Part shown: positions 46,060 through 55,859 of the stretch, piece after piece | Numbering within the stretch: the first letter of the stretch is position 1 | How the letters are laid out: every line of letters begins with the position of its first letter | Source: Haematobacter massiliensis | GTDB lineage: Bacteria > Pseudomonadota > Alphaproteobacteria > Rhodobacterales > Rhodobacteraceae | Length of the DNA: 64,000 bases | Direction of reading: 5' to 3' | Assembly: GCF_000740795.1 (NCBI RefSeq) | Contig: NZ_JGYG01000006.1 | Location: 2,501 to 66,500, forward strand | The notes under the pieces: generated by a model | The model's input: only the letters and a program-made list of their open reading frames with translations | What the model was told of the DNA's origin: nothing | Database searches by the model: none | Made by a program: the position numbers and the translations under genes

Positions 46060-48354
46060 ATGTACCTACATTCCTATCGACTGAGAAATTTCCGACGGCT
46101 TCGGGACGTGCATGTCGAGCTTGCGTCCGACATCTCCATTTTCGTTGGGGCGAATAATAGCGGAAAAACCTCCGCGACGCAGGCAATGCAGATGTTCCTT
46201 GCCGGCGGTAAAGATTCTTTCTCACTGTACGATTTTAGCTCGCACGCTTGGCCGCTGCTCGACGAGATTGGCGAACGAGAGGGGGAGGTCGCCGAGGCTG
46301 AGTTCCCAACCGTCTCGCTCGATCTTTGGTTCGAGGTGGGAGCCGATGACCTTTATCTTGTCATCCCCATTCTGCCTTCGACGTCTTGGGCCGGGACGCT
46401 TGTTGGCATCCGCGTCGAACTCGCGCCCAGAAACATCACCGAATTGATCCAGCGTTATCGCACCGCTCGCGATGATGGTCGAGCCAAAGCGGCGGCGCTA
46501 GTCGGCGGCGCAGGCGATTATGTGCCTTGGCCAAAATCGCTGTCGGCTTACCTGCTTAAAGAACTGAGACACGAGTATGAGCTGCGATATTACGTCCTCG
46601 ACCACAGGCAATTTGATGCGAAATTTCAGGCGGTGGAGGGATATCAGCCGCTGCCGTTGGGTAACGAGCCCGGCGGCAGTGCTGTACTAAAATCGCTCAT
46701 CAAGGTAGACTTTCTCAATGCACAGCGGCACCTTGCGGACCCTTCAACTGCTTCCGGAAGCGGCCGTTCGGAGGATTTGTCGAAGCGTCTGAGCCGCTTC
46801 TATCAACGCAATCTCGATCAACGTCAGGACGATCATCAGGCGCTCAAAGCGCTGTTTGAGTCTGAGGTGGGCCTCGACAAGCATCTCGCGGAAGTTTTCA
46901 AAGGCACATTGGAGCGGTTGGGGCGTTTGGGTTATCCCGGCCTCAATAACCCAAGGCTAGAAATCAAGTCAGCCCTGAACCCCGCGTCCATCATGACACA
47001 GGATGCGCGCGTCCACTACATCGTGGGCGAAGCCGCGCAGACGGTCATGCTGCCCGACACCTACAATGGCCTCGGCTTCAAAAACCTGATCTATATGGTG
47101 GTCGAAGTGCTCGACCTTCAGGAACGCTGGAAAGCCGAAGAGGAGAAGCGTGCGCCTCTCCATCTCATATTCATCGAGGAGCCAGAAGCACACCTTCACG
47201 CGCAGCTCCAGCAGGTTTTCATTCGCAACATTCTCGACTTGCTGGTCATTCCGGGCGAGGCGGGAGGATCATTCGTCACACAAGCGGTCATTACGACCCA
47301 CTCGCCGCACATCCTGTACGAACGCGGCTTTCAGCCGATCCGCTACTTCCGGCGCGATTTGGTCGGAAACGATCAAGTCACTGAAGTGCTCAACCTCTCC
47401 GCGTACTATGCGAAGGAAACCGAACACCGCGATTTCCTGCAAAGGTATCTCAAACTTACCCACTGCGATTTGTTCTTCTCTGACGCCGCTGTGCTCGTGG
47501 AGGGCAATGTCGAGCGATTGCTGCTCCCGATCATGATATCAAAGACGGCGACATCGTTGCGATCCTCCTGCATTTGCATTCTGGAGGTGGGCGGTGCCTT
47601 CGGCCATAAATTCAAATCGCTGATCGAATTCCTCGGGATCGTCACGCTGATCATCACCGACGTAGACAGCGTTACCTTGTTGCCTGCTGATCATGACGGC
47701 GATGATGACGACGATGACGAGCTGGAGATCGAAGTCGAGGCCCTTGAGGTGGACGCTGCCAACGATGTCGATGAACTACTTGGTGGCGATGCTCCGGCCG
47801 CACAAGCTGGCGATGCCGCCGATCCTGCCCCCGCCCGACGTTACGGAAAAAAGTGCTTGCCCGGTGTCGCCGGGGCAATCACGTCTAACCAGACTCTCGT
47901 GAAATGGCTTCCGGCCAAGCTGTCGATCGACGAGCTTTTCGCAGCACTGGAGCAGGAGAAAGAAACGCCGGCGGATGTAACGCCCCGTGTCCGCGTGGCG
48001 TATCAGACGCCCGTTCCAGTCGCATGGAATGGTCAGAACGTAGAGCTGGCTGGTCGGACGTTGGAAGAATCGTTCGGACTGGAAAACGCCGAATGGTGCC
48101 AGAGCGCAGAGCAGAGAAGATTGGGTCTACGCCTCCGCGGTGCACTAGCGGACCCGGCGGCGTTGGCGGCCGGCCTTCACAAAAGGGTCAGCGGCGATAA
48201 GTTCGACAAGACCAAGTTCGCGCTTGGAGTGCTTACGGCTCGACCGGAAGAGTGGCAGGTTCCGAAGTACATCCGTGAAGGTCTGGTTTGGCTTAAGGCG
48301 CAGGTCGATCTCGAAGTTGAGGCCGAACTGGAAGGCGGTGTAGTCGGTGAGTAG
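46060..48354 (+). CDS. gajA: Gabija protein GajA: OLD-family ATPase-nuclease
   Basis: A 764-residue protein: Walker A VGANNSGKTSATQ (about 29-41), Walker B HLIFIEEPEAHLHAQLQ (about 367-383), switch His TTHSPHILYERG, then a TOPRIM nuclease with Glu in VLVEGNVERLLLPIM (about 480-494) and the Asp pair in LIITDVDSV (about 531-539). GajA nicks DNA when nucleotides fall during phage infection, with GajB as helicase partner. It is longer than the roughly 580-residue reference; an acidic Asp-rich and Ala/Pro-rich insert follows the TOPRIM DxD. It overlaps gajB by eight bases. Confidence 0.88.
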   Translation: MYLHSYRLRNFRRLRDVHVELASDISIFVGANNSGKTSATQAMQMFLAGGKDSFSLYDFSSHAWPLLDEIGEREGEVAEAEFPTVSLDLWFEVGADDLYLVIPILPSTSWAGTLVGIRVELAPRNITELIQRYRTARDDGRAKAAALVGGAGDYVPWPKSLSAYLLKELRHEYELRYYVLDHRQFDAKFQAVEGYQPLPLGNEPGGSAVLKSLIKVDFLNAQRHLADPSTASGSGRSEDLSKRLSRFYQRNLDQRQDDHQALKALFESEVGLDKHLAEVFKGTLERLGRLGYPGLNNPRLEIKSALNPASIMTQDARVHYIVGEAAQTVMLPDTYNGLGFKNLIYMVVEVLDLQERWKAEEEKRAPLHLIFIEEPEAHLHAQLQQVFIRNILDLLVIPGEAGGSFVTQAVITTHSPHILYERGFQPIRYFRRDLVGNDQVTEVLNLSAYYAKETEHRDFLQRYLKLTHCDLFFSDAAVLVEGNVERLLLPIMISKTATSLRSSCICILEVGGAFGHKFKSLIEFLGIVTLIITDVDSVTLLPADHDGDDDDDDELEIEVEALEVDAANDVDELLGGDAPAAQAGDAADPAPARRYGKKCLPGVAGAITSNQTLVKWLPAKLSIDELFAALEQEKETPADVTPRVRVAYQTPVPVAWNGQNVELAGRTLEESFGLENAEWCQSAEQRRLGLRLRGALADPAALAAGLHKRVSGDKFDKTKFALGVLTARPEEWQVPKYIREGLVWLKAQVDLEVEAELEGGVVGE

Positions 48355-50278
48355 CCGCGCGCAACAGCCCGACACACAGGCCGACGTAGATCTTCGGCAG
48401 TGCTTGGAATCTCAGCCGCCGACCAGTTTTAACATGGTCGCCGGCGCGGGTTCGGGCAAAACCACTTCGCTGATCAAGGGGCTCGCCTCGATCCTTGCCA
48501 TCCATGGCGAGCGTTTGCGACTACGCAGGCAGCGCGTGGCCTGCATAACCTATACAGAGATCGCCGCCGGAGAGATTTGGGCTGACGTGGGAAACAATCC
48601 TCTCGTCCACGTCTCCACGATTCATAGTTTTCTTTGGTCCATCGCACGCGGCTTCCAACAAGATATCGCCGCTTGGGTTGCAAATAGGATCGACGAGCGG
48701 ATCACGGAATTACAGCACGATGCCGCCAATTTTGACCCACGCGTTCAGCAGAAAACGCGAGACAAGAACGCCCGCGATATAACGCGCTACGAGCAGCAGC
48801 GTGAGGCTATCACTCAAGTTCGTAGTTTCACTTATGGAACAGGAAGTGACTACGCCAAAGGCATCCTCGGCCACGATGACATCATTAAGATGGCTTCGCA
48901 GTTGATGATTCAACGGCCGCTTTTCCGAACTCTCGTCGCACAACAATTTCCGTTTGTTTTCGTGGATGAGAGCCAAGATACCTTTCCCGTTATCGTCGAA
49001 GCGTTGATGGCGGTTCAGCAGCAGGAGCAGGCCCGCATCTGCCTCGGGTTCTTCGGCGACCCGATGCAGCGCATCTATCCCACCGGCATCGGCACAGTTC
49101 CCAAACCCGATGATTGGCGGGCGATCCCCAAGCCGGAAAATTTCCGCTCGCCCACCTCGATATTGAACCTCGCAAACGCCATTCGGCGTGAAGGTGACGA
49201 TCTGGTTCAGATTGGTGGCCGAAAGGAAAAAAGTGGTGACCAGGAAGTGTCGGTGATCGGAACGGCGCGATTGTTTGTCTTGCCGACTGATGCTCATCGC
49301 GACGAACGCGTGGCTCAGGTTCGGGCGTGGATTTCGAACGCAAACGATGACGAGTTGTGGCAGCCCGCCGACGAGAACGACCCAGTGAAAATGCTGGTGA
49401 TCGTGCATCGCATGGCGGCGAAGCGATTGGGGTTCGGCGATCTGTATGCGGCGCTCAACGATAAAGCGCCTGAGGCCTTCAAGAATGGCTTTCTGGACGC
49501 GTCCGCGTGGCCGCTGCGCCCGTTTGTGTCGTTTCTACTGCCGCTTGCGGAGGCCGTTCGGGACGCGCGAGACTTCGAGACGATGCGGCTGCTTCGGCTT
49601 CATTCGCCGTTGCTAGCAAAGGCCAACCTTCAAGGCGTGAACATCGCCGAGCGGCTCAATGAACTTCAGGCGGTGAGCAATCAGGTCGGTGAGCTGATGG
49701 GACCTCAGTCGCAGGCCACCATTCGTGACGTGCTGACGCTTGCCAAGGAAAGTCGCTTGGTGGAGTTCGACCCGCGCCTGTCCGCGTACCTTGAGGATGT
49801 TGCTGTGAACGAGGCAGAAGTCGAGGCCGATGACAATTTAGACGAAGGCGAGGAAGGCCTTTCAAACGAGATCAATTCAATGGCCGCGTTCCTAGCCTGT
49901 CCGGCTAAGCAGCTTCGACCCTATCAGGCCTACGTCAACGAGGAATCGCCTTTTTCCACGCAGCAGGGCGTGAAAGGGGCCGAGTTCGATCGTGTGCTTG
50001 TCGTCCTCGATGACGACGAAGGCACGCACTTTCAATTCTCCTACGAGAAATACCTTGGATTGAAAGAGCTTTCTGCGCGAGACAAAAAGACTTTGCAGGA
50101 CGGCGGCGAAACAGGCGTCGAACGGACGCGGAGACTTTTCTACGTTTGCTGCACACGAGCGCGGCAAAACCTAGTGGTTATCCTTTTCGTGGCTGATCCT
50201 GCAGCGGCGATTGCGCATATTCGCGGGCTCGGACTCTTTCCAGAAGCGGATATCCTCTCGCAGGATGCACTCGCTTGA
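48347..50278 (+). CDS. gajB: Gabija protein GajB: UvrD/PcrA-like helicase
   Basis: A 643-residue superfamily 1A helicase: Walker A VAGAGSGKTTSL (about 29-41), Ia region ACITYTEIAAGEI, DEXX motif VFVDESQDTFP (about 203-213), motif III region GFFGDPMQRIYP, and motif V/VI region QGVKGAEFDRVLVVLD and RTRRLFYVCCTRARQNL. It starts at GTG 48347 inside the end of gajA. It cooperates with GajA in Gabija immunity, sensing or unwinding DNA ends. There is no sign of damage. Confidence 0.9.
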   Translation: MSSRAQQPDTQADVDLRQCLESQPPTSFNMVAGAGSGKTTSLIKGLASILAIHGERLRLRRQRVACITYTEIAAGEIWADVGNNPLVHVSTIHSFLWSIARGFQQDIAAWVANRIDERITELQHDAANFDPRVQQKTRDKNARDITRYEQQREAITQVRSFTYGTGSDYAKGILGHDDIIKMASQLMIQRPLFRTLVAQQFPFVFVDESQDTFPVIVEALMAVQQQEQARICLGFFGDPMQRIYPTGIGTVPKPDDWRAIPKPENFRSPTSILNLANAIRREGDDLVQIGGRKEKSGDQEVSVIGTARLFVLPTDAHRDERVAQVRAWISNANDDELWQPADENDPVKMLVIVHRMAAKRLGFGDLYAALNDKAPEAFKNGFLDASAWPLRPFVSFLLPLAEAVRDARDFETMRLLRLHSPLLAKANLQGVNIAERLNELQAVSNQVGELMGPQSQATIRDVLTLAKESRLVEFDPRLSAYLEDVAVNEAEVEADDNLDEGEEGLSNEINSMAAFLACPAKQLRPYQAYVNEESPFSTQQGVKGAEFDRVLVVLDDDEGTHFQFSYEKYLGLKELSARDKKTLQDGGETGVERTRRLFYVCCTRARQNLVVILFVADPAAAIAHIRGLGLFPEADILSQDALA

Positions 50279-50525
50279 CTGAATCGAGAGCCAAGTCAGA
50301 TGAGGCTGCGGGCGTAATACTTGAATTACCCTTTTCCTAGAACTTAGGGCTCCGCCCTCGGCGCACTTCGAGAGGCTTCCGCCCAGCTTCCTCCACGCGT
50401 GCCGCGCTCCGTGCAGCCGGTTCCCCGCGAAGCCTCCCTCCGTTTGCACACCCGGTCTCGGCGACGGCCAGAAGGTCAGGCGCGGCGTTCCGCTTCGCTG
50501 ACCTTCAGACCCGAGGATCAGAGAC

Positions 50526-51053
50526 ATGACCAACGTATCCGACAACAGCCCCCGCATCTATGTCGCCTGCCTTGCCGCCTACAACAACGGCTATTTGCAC
50601 GGGGCTTGGATCGACGCGGATCAGGACGCCGGCCAGATCAGGGACGAGATTGCGGCGATGCTTGCCCGTTCCCCTGTCGAGCACGCGGAGGAATACGCCA
50701 TTCACGACTACGAGGGCTTCGAGGGCGTCAGCATCTCCGAATATGCCGGCATCGACAGCGTGGCACGGATGGCCGCTTTCATTGCAGAGCATGGCGCACT
50801 CGGCGCGGGCCTGCTGGAGCAGTTAGGCGGCGACATGGAGCAAGCGGAATCCACTTTTGAGGACTGCTATCATGGTCTGTTCTCCAGCCTTGCCGACTAC
50901 ATGGAAGAGCTGACCACCGGAAGCCTCACGATCCCCGAGGCGCTGCGCTACTATGTCGATTGGGAGGGGATGGCGCGCGACGCCGAGATGGGCGGCGATC
51001 TGTTCACTATCGAGACCGCGCGCGGCGAGGTCCATGTGTTTTCAAGCAGGTGA
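50526..51053 (+). CDS. ardA: Antirestriction protein ArdA
   Basis: A 175-residue very acidic protein: RIYVACLAAYNNGYLHGAWI near the N-terminus, EEYAIHDYEGFEGVSISEYA in the middle and ALRYYVDWEGMARDAEMGG at the end, all ArdA hallmarks. ArdA mimics B-form DNA and blocks type I restriction enzymes; plasmids and ICEs express it on entry. The 247 bases before it show a conserved-looking GC-rich leader. It stands 250 bases after gajB and probably belongs to the conjugative-element layer of the island, together with the DUF6499/DUF2285 remnant downstream. Confidence 0.92.
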   Translation: MTNVSDNSPRIYVACLAAYNNGYLHGAWIDADQDAGQIRDEIAAMLARSPVEHAEEYAIHDYEGFEGVSISEYAGIDSVARMAAFIAEHGALGAGLLEQLGGDMEQAESTFEDCYHGLFSSLADYMEELTTGSLTIPEALRYYVDWEGMARDAEMGGDLFTIETARGEVHVFSSR

Positions 51054-51247
51054 AAACATGACTGCCTGTCCGTGCTGATACGGGCAGGCATCTCGAAAGC
51101 CCCAGCTGTTGCGAAGCTAAAAACACCAAAGAATGATCGGGTTAGCCGCTCAAGGTATCTGCTTTGAGCGGCTTCTATATTTCCGGTGATCCTTGAACCT
51201 CTTTTTGCCGGGCGCTGCCCAGCATCCCGGCTTGGGGAGGTGACGCC

Positions 51248-51745
51248 ATGCTCAGCATCGATTGGCGATCTCCGGCGGCATATGGGCACACAAAACACAT
51301 TCCAGCCGCTGGCTTCGCTTGGGAATATTTGCGCCGCAACGACGAATATCGTCGGGACTGCCAGACCATCGCACTGACCGGACAGCCGGGTAGCCGCGAC
51401 CTTGAAGCGTTCGCGCATCGCTGGGGGTTGCGATTTCCCGTGCGATCCCGACGCGCCGCATGACCGGCAATCGCCGATCTGGAGTCCGGGCCTTCAACCG
51501 CAAGTCGTGATGTTGTCGCCGGTCGTTCACAAAAACGACGACACCGAGCCGATATTGATGTTGGCGCATCTTGAAGGTCTCGACCTGCGCCGCGCCGCAG
51601 ATGGCTGGCACGGCATCTGGCAGGTGGATGGCGTCAAACATCAATTCTGGCTGCCCGAGGCGGTGCCCGACTCAGCCGCCTTCTATGCCGTCACCCTGCC
51701 GATGGATTCCTTTCTGGAACTGCGCGCCCACGCCGCCCGCCGTCT
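51248..51745 (+). pseudogene. DUF6499/DUF2285 protein, frameshifted and truncated
   Basis: The first frame gives MLSIDWRSPAAYGHTKHIPA and GFAWEYLRRNDEYRRDC, a DUF6499 N-terminus. After RWGLR (about 51432) a one-base shift leads to DPDAPHDRQSPIWSPGLQPQ and then LELRAHAARRLWR of DUF2285. At 51746 this turns abruptly into recombinase sequence. Such proteins are common regulators in alphaproteobacterial conjugative elements. Both defects make it a relic. Confidence 0.75.
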
Positions 51746-53212
51746 TTGGCGGTCCGCGATCACTTCGAGCTGGAGTTCAACGTTCGCAAGCTCGCCAAGA
51801 ATGGCGTCCGGCTGGTGTCCATCACGCAGGAAATGGGCGACGACCCCATGCACGTCATGATGCGGCAGATCATGGCACTGTTCGACGAATACCAGTCGAA
51901 GGAGAACGCCAAGCACGTCCTGCGCGCCTTGAAGGAGAACGCCCGGCAAGGCTTCTGGAACGGCTCGCTGCCGCCCATCGGCTACCGCGTCGTCGATGCC
52001 GAGCAGCGCGGCACGAAGATGAAGAAGAAGCTGGAAATCGACCCGCTGCACGCCGACACCGTGCGGCTGATCTTCCGCCTAGCATCGGAAGGCGACGGCA
52101 CGTCCGGCCCCATGGGCGTCAAGAACATCGTCAGCTACCTCAACAGGCACCGCATGTTCACCCGCAGCGGCGGGCGTTGGGGCATCGGCCAGCTTCACCG
52201 CGTCCTGACCTGCCGCACCTATATCGGCGAACACCGCTTCAATCGCCGGTCCAAGAAAGGCGAGGTGAAGCCCGAGGAAGAAGTCGTCACCGTCGCGGTG
52301 CCGCCGCTGATCGACCTTGAGATATTCGAGGCGGTGCAGAGGCGGTTGCAGGTCAACAATCCGAAGGTGACGTCGCCGCGCGTCGTCAGCGGCCCGAACC
52401 TGCTGACTGGTATCTGCTATTGCGGCAATTGCGGTGGGGCCATGACGCTGCGCACGGGCAAGAACGGCCGCTACCGCTATTATGCCTGCTCGATCCGGGC
52501 GCGGCAGGGTGAAACCGGCTGCAAGGGCCGCGCGATCCCGATGGACAAGCTGGACCGCATCGTGGTCAGCCACATCGAGGAAAGGCTGCTGGACCCCGAG
52601 CGGATCGAAGACGTGCTCGCCTCGCTGCTGGATCGCCGGCAGGAGAGCGTCGAGCGGCGCAGCCAGCACATCACCGAGTTGAACCAGCGCGCGGCCGAGG
52701 CCGATATGTGGCTAAAGCGGCTCTACGAGGCTATCGAGGCGGGTTCGCTCGACCCGGCCGAATCCGCCCTCGGCGAACGCATCGCGGGCCTTACGGCGAT
52801 ACGGGATCAGGCACGGGCCGACGCCGTAAGGACCGAGGCCATGCTGAAAAGCTCGGCCCACAAGGGCCTCACAGGCGCGGCCGTGCGGGAATTGGCGAGC
52901 GAGGCGCGCACCGGGCTTCGGCTCGAAACGGGCGGCTATCGGCGGGATCACGTCCGGGCTTTCGCGCAGCATGTCGAGGTCGCGGACGATGCGATCTACA
53001 TCAACGGCAGCAAAAACACGCTGTTGAGGGCGCTGATAGCCACTAAGGGAGGGAAATCGGCGGGAATCGGCGTTCCCGGTTTTATACCGAAGTGGCGGAG
53101 TGGAAGGGATTCGAACCCTCGAGACGGTTTCCCGCCTGCACCCTTAGCAGGGGTGTGCCTTCGACCACTCGGCCACCACTCCGCTGGCCGGTATAGGGGG
53201 GAAGAAACGTGA
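51746..53212 (+). pseudogene. Large serine recombinase lacking its catalytic N-terminus
   Basis: The frame starts in the middle of a large serine recombinase: RKLAKNGVRLVSITQEMGDD and FDEYQSKENAKHVLRALKEN, then the recombinase domain (GFWNGSLPPIGYRVVDAEQR), the zinc ribbon (GICYCGNCGGAMTLRTGKNG, CSIRARQGETGCKG) and a coiled coil (about 52590-52860). The first 100 or so residues with the nucleophilic Ser are missing, replaced by the DUF2285 relic. After NGSKNTLLRALIATKGG the frame runs into antisense tRNA-Ser and reads the familiar spurious WRSGRDSNPRDGF tail up to 53212, so the natural stop is also lost. It cannot be active. Confidence 0.85.
53093..53182 (-). tRNA. tRNA-Ser (GCT anticodon)
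   Basis: A 90-nt class II tRNA on the minus strand: ggagtgg acceptor, long variable arm (gcaggcgggaaaccgtctc), anticodon loop ctGCTaa in the stem caccc/gggtg, T arm ggttcgaatcc and encoded CCA. Its 3' end borders the recombinase relic of island 2, suggesting that it was or is an integration site. Confidence 0.96.
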
Positions 53213-53701
53213 AAACAAGGTCAAATCCTCCTTCCGTGAAGAGACGAACATTATCGTTATACCCCAGTACAGTATGCGTTGTTTACAACTTGGCCGCTCT
53301 TGTTGATGTCCTCCTGAGGCGGGGCAACACCGTTGTTCAAATGCGGCGATAGCGTTGGAGCGGTGAGGCTATCCTCCCGCACTGAAGGTTCCGCTTGATC
53401 GTGCCTCCGGCATCACCAGCTTGGTCTGCCAAGACTATATTATCTTCTGCAAGCTGAAGCTCGATGGCAGCCTTAGTGTCTCCGATATCCGAGCGGTCTG
53501 TGAGGTGCGGACCTCTGTCCCGAGATGCGTCTCCTGAATGAAGCTCAATGCAGCGAACAGCAGTTCGGGAGTTGCGCCAAGCCACTCCAGCGCGTGGTGC
53601 GGGGGCATCCTTCGACCTATCGGATATTGGCCGAATACAAACAGACAACTTCCGGCAGATCGCCGGCTGTCATCGAAACAAGAACCCGCCACCGGCGAAG
53701 C
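53183..53701. other. Gene-free region between tRNA-Ser and ada
   Basis: It contains the tRNA-Ser promoter (minus strand). A minus-strand frame at 53337-53648 (IGDTKAAIELQLAEDNIVLA in its middle) and the overlapping plus-strand frames lack recognised features. I see no other element. Confidence 0.35.
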
Positions 53702-54829
53702 TCATCGGGGTGCCGCCGCGAGGGAAGTGTCTCCGTGCTGGCGGGAGCGCGTCCGCCCGTCATGCAGCGTCCGTTCGATCTCGATCAACCGCTGCTTTCG
53801 CCACAATCCGCCGCCGTAGCCGGTGAGAGAGCCGTCGGCGCCGATCACGCGGTGACAGGGGATCATCAGCGCGATTTGATTAGCGCCATTGGCACGCGCC
53901 ACGGCCCGCGTGGCTGCGGGGCGGCCGATCTGGCGCGCTATGTCGCTGTAACTTCTGGTTTCGCCTACGGGTATCTCACGCAGCGCCTGCCACACGTCAC
54001 GGGTAAAGGGGCTGGCCGCAAGCGCCAGCGGAACAGTGAATTCTGCCGAGCGTGCGGAGAAATAGGCCTCCAGCTCCGCCGCCGCCTGTTCCGAGGGCGG
54101 GGCGCTGCCCACGCCAATCCCTCCGGGTGCGGAGGACCGCAGGCGGGACAATTCGGCGGGAAGCGCCTTGCGGTCGATGAATTCCAGCAGATGCAGGTGG
54201 GTCGGGCTGCTGACGGCGATCATGTCGCCCAGCGGGGTGGGGATCCATGTCGCCTGCAGCAGCGCCTGGCTTCGGAGCGCACCGGGAGCGCAGCCCATAA
54301 GCCGGGCAAAGGCAGTGCGGAAAGCGCTCGGGCTGTCGAAACTCGCCTCGTGCTGAGCGGTAATGACTTTCGCCCCGGCGGCGAGTGACTGAAAACCGTC
54401 GCGAAGCCGCCGTTGGCGCGCCATTTCGAGGAAGGTCATCCCGAACTGTCGCCGGAAACTGCGCCGCACGGTCGAAGGGTCGTGGCCAAGACGTTCCACC
54501 TCCGCTTCGGTCCAGCGGAAGCCGGGCCGTTCCTCCATCGCGGCAAGCAGCGCGGCGATGGTCGGATCGGCCAGCGCTGCGGCCTTCAGCGGGTGGCAGC
54601 GTCTGCAGGGACGGTAGCCCGCCTCGATACATTCGCCGATGGTGGCATAGAACGTGCAGTGTTTTGCCAGCGGCTTGCGGGCGGGGCATGTGAGCCGGCA
54701 GAAGATGCCGGTGGAGGAGACGCAGACAAATGCCTGCCCGTCGAAAAGCGGGTCCCGCGCGAGCAGGGCGTCATACAGCGTGGCGGGATCAGGAAGATTG
54801 AACAGCATGGGCCAGTATCTACCACACAC
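53702..54829 (-). CDS. ada: Ada: methylphosphotriester sensor, AraC HTH and O6-methylguanine methyltransferase
   Basis: A 375-residue protein with three parts. The N-terminal zinc/methyl-acceptor domain has Cys44, 48, 75 and 78 (FCRLTCPARKP, PCRRCHP). The AraC-type HTH follows (about 90-185, LGHDPSTVRRSFRRQFGMTF). The C-terminal alkyltransferase has FTRDVWQALREIPVGETRSY and the active site IPCHRVIGADG. It repairs alkylated DNA and switches on the adaptive response after self-methylation. The start may be ATG 54808 instead of 54829, which would bring the cysteines closer to E. coli spacing. It is convergent with no gene and marks the return to core chromosome. Confidence 0.93.
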   Translation of the reverse strand: MCGRYWPMLFNLPDPATLYDALLARDPLFDGQAFVCVSSTGIFCRLTCPARKPLAKHCTFYATIGECIEAGYRPCRRCHPLKAAALADPTIAALLAAMEERPGFRWTEAEVERLGHDPSTVRRSFRRQFGMTFLEMARQRRLRDGFQSLAAGAKVITAQHEASFDSPSAFRTAFARLMGCAPGALRSQALLQATWIPTPLGDMIAVSSPTHLHLLEFIDRKALPAELSRLRSSAPGGIGVGSAPPSEQAAAELEAYFSARSAEFTVPLALAASPFTRDVWQALREIPVGETRSYSDIARQIGRPAATRAVARANGANQIALMIPCHRVIGADGSLTGYGGGLWRKQRLIEIERTLHDGRTRSRQHGDTSLAAAPR

Positions 54830-54868
54830 GCATAAGACGTGACGCCGGAAATCGGGCGTCTATTCTTT

Positions 54869-55786
54869 TCAGGGCAGGGGGAGCTCCTCGCTCCACTCCT
54901 GCGAGGTGATCCAGTCGCAGAGCACCGCAATCATCGGGCGGCGGCGATGAGCGCGCGGAAGGACGAGCGAAAAGGCGGGCACATCGGCGGGCGCCATGTC
55001 GGAGAGGGCGTCGATACCGAGGGGGGCGACAAGCCTGCCCGCACGGATATCATCGAGCGCATCCGCTCGTGAAAGCAACCCCACACCCAGCCCGGCAAGT
55101 GTTGCGCGGCGCATGGTCTCGGCATCCTGGAACGACACGCCGCCCTCTCCGGCAGACAGATCGACCCCCAGATGCCCGAGCACCTTGGCCCACATCTTCG
55201 GCGCCGCCATTGTGTGCAGCAGCGGCGCATGTTGCAGATCGTCCGGCCTAAGGAGGGTCTCCGCGACCGAAGGCCGGGCCGCGATGACCTTTGGATCCCG
55301 GATGAGCAGGTGGCTCTCATGCCCCGGCCAGTTTCCGAAACCCCATTGTACCGCGACGTCCACCTCGTCCCGCTCGAAATCCGGCAGTTCGACCATGGTG
55401 GTGAGGCGAATATCCGCAGCGGGCGCGATCTCGCGAAAGCTGGCAAGCCGTGGCAGCAGGTAGCGGGTGGCGAAATAGGGGCTGGCGTTCAGGGTGATGC
55501 GCGCGCGTCGGGGGGATGTCACGCGGCGGATCCCTTCGGCCATCTCCTCGAAGCCTGAAGCGACGTAGTGGCCCAGCAGCAATGCCGCTTCCGTCGGCTC
55601 CGCAGCGCGCCCGCGCCGCTCGAAAAGCGGCAGGCCGAGCACGCTTTCCAAAAGCCTCACCTGCTGGCTCACCGCCTGAGGGCTGACGCGCAGCTCGTCC
55701 GCCGCGCCGCGAAAGCTGCGCGCACGCATCACCGCGTCGAAGGCGCGAAGGGAGTTCAACGGGGGCAGGGAGTTTCGATCTGTCAC
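54869..55786 (-). CDS. LysR-family transcriptional regulator (GcvA-like)
   Basis: A 305-residue protein with the N-terminal winged HTH LNSLRAFDAVMRARSFRGAA followed by DELRVSPQAVSQQVRLLE, and a periplasmic-binding-like effector domain (about 92-300, RARITLNASPYFATRYLLPR). It is the last-listed gene of the minus-strand cluster, downstream of the FAD oxidoreductase with a 73-base gap, and probably controls that catabolic cluster. The ligand is unknown, probably a substrate of the pathway. Confidence 0.88.
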   Translation of the reverse strand: MTDRNSLPPLNSLRAFDAVMRARSFRGAADELRVSPQAVSQQVRLLESVLGLPLFERRGRAAEPTEAALLLGHYVASGFEEMAEGIRRVTSPRRARITLNASPYFATRYLLPRLASFREIAPAADIRLTTMVELPDFERDEVDVAVQWGFGNWPGHESHLLIRDPKVIAARPSVAETLLRPDDLQHAPLLHTMAAPKMWAKVLGHLGVDLSAGEGGVSFQDAETMRRATLAGLGVGLLSRADALDDIRAGRLVAPLGIDALSDMAPADVPAFSLVLPRAHRRRPMIAVLCDWITSQEWSEELPLP

Positions 55787-55859
55787 CGTCTCTCTCGCCC
55801 GCGCGCGGCAGCCGGGGGCGAGGGGGCTCGATGCCCCCGCGGCGCCGATCTCCCCGCGG

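Larger units (their letters stand above)
42916..53092. mobile_element. Accessory island 2 (retron, Gabija, ardA; serine-recombinase relics at both ends)
   Basis: The block runs from just after the native tRNA-fMet terminator to the 3' end of tRNA-Ser. It begins with a decayed serine-recombinase C-terminus (minus strand) and ends with an N-truncated serine recombinase (plus strand) whose frame runs into the antisense of tRNA-Ser. The content is antiphage and antirestriction genes plus DUF6499/DUF2285 debris typical of conjugative elements. No flanking repeat was found, so the block may be a mosaic of decayed elements and not a single unit. Confidence 0.55.
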
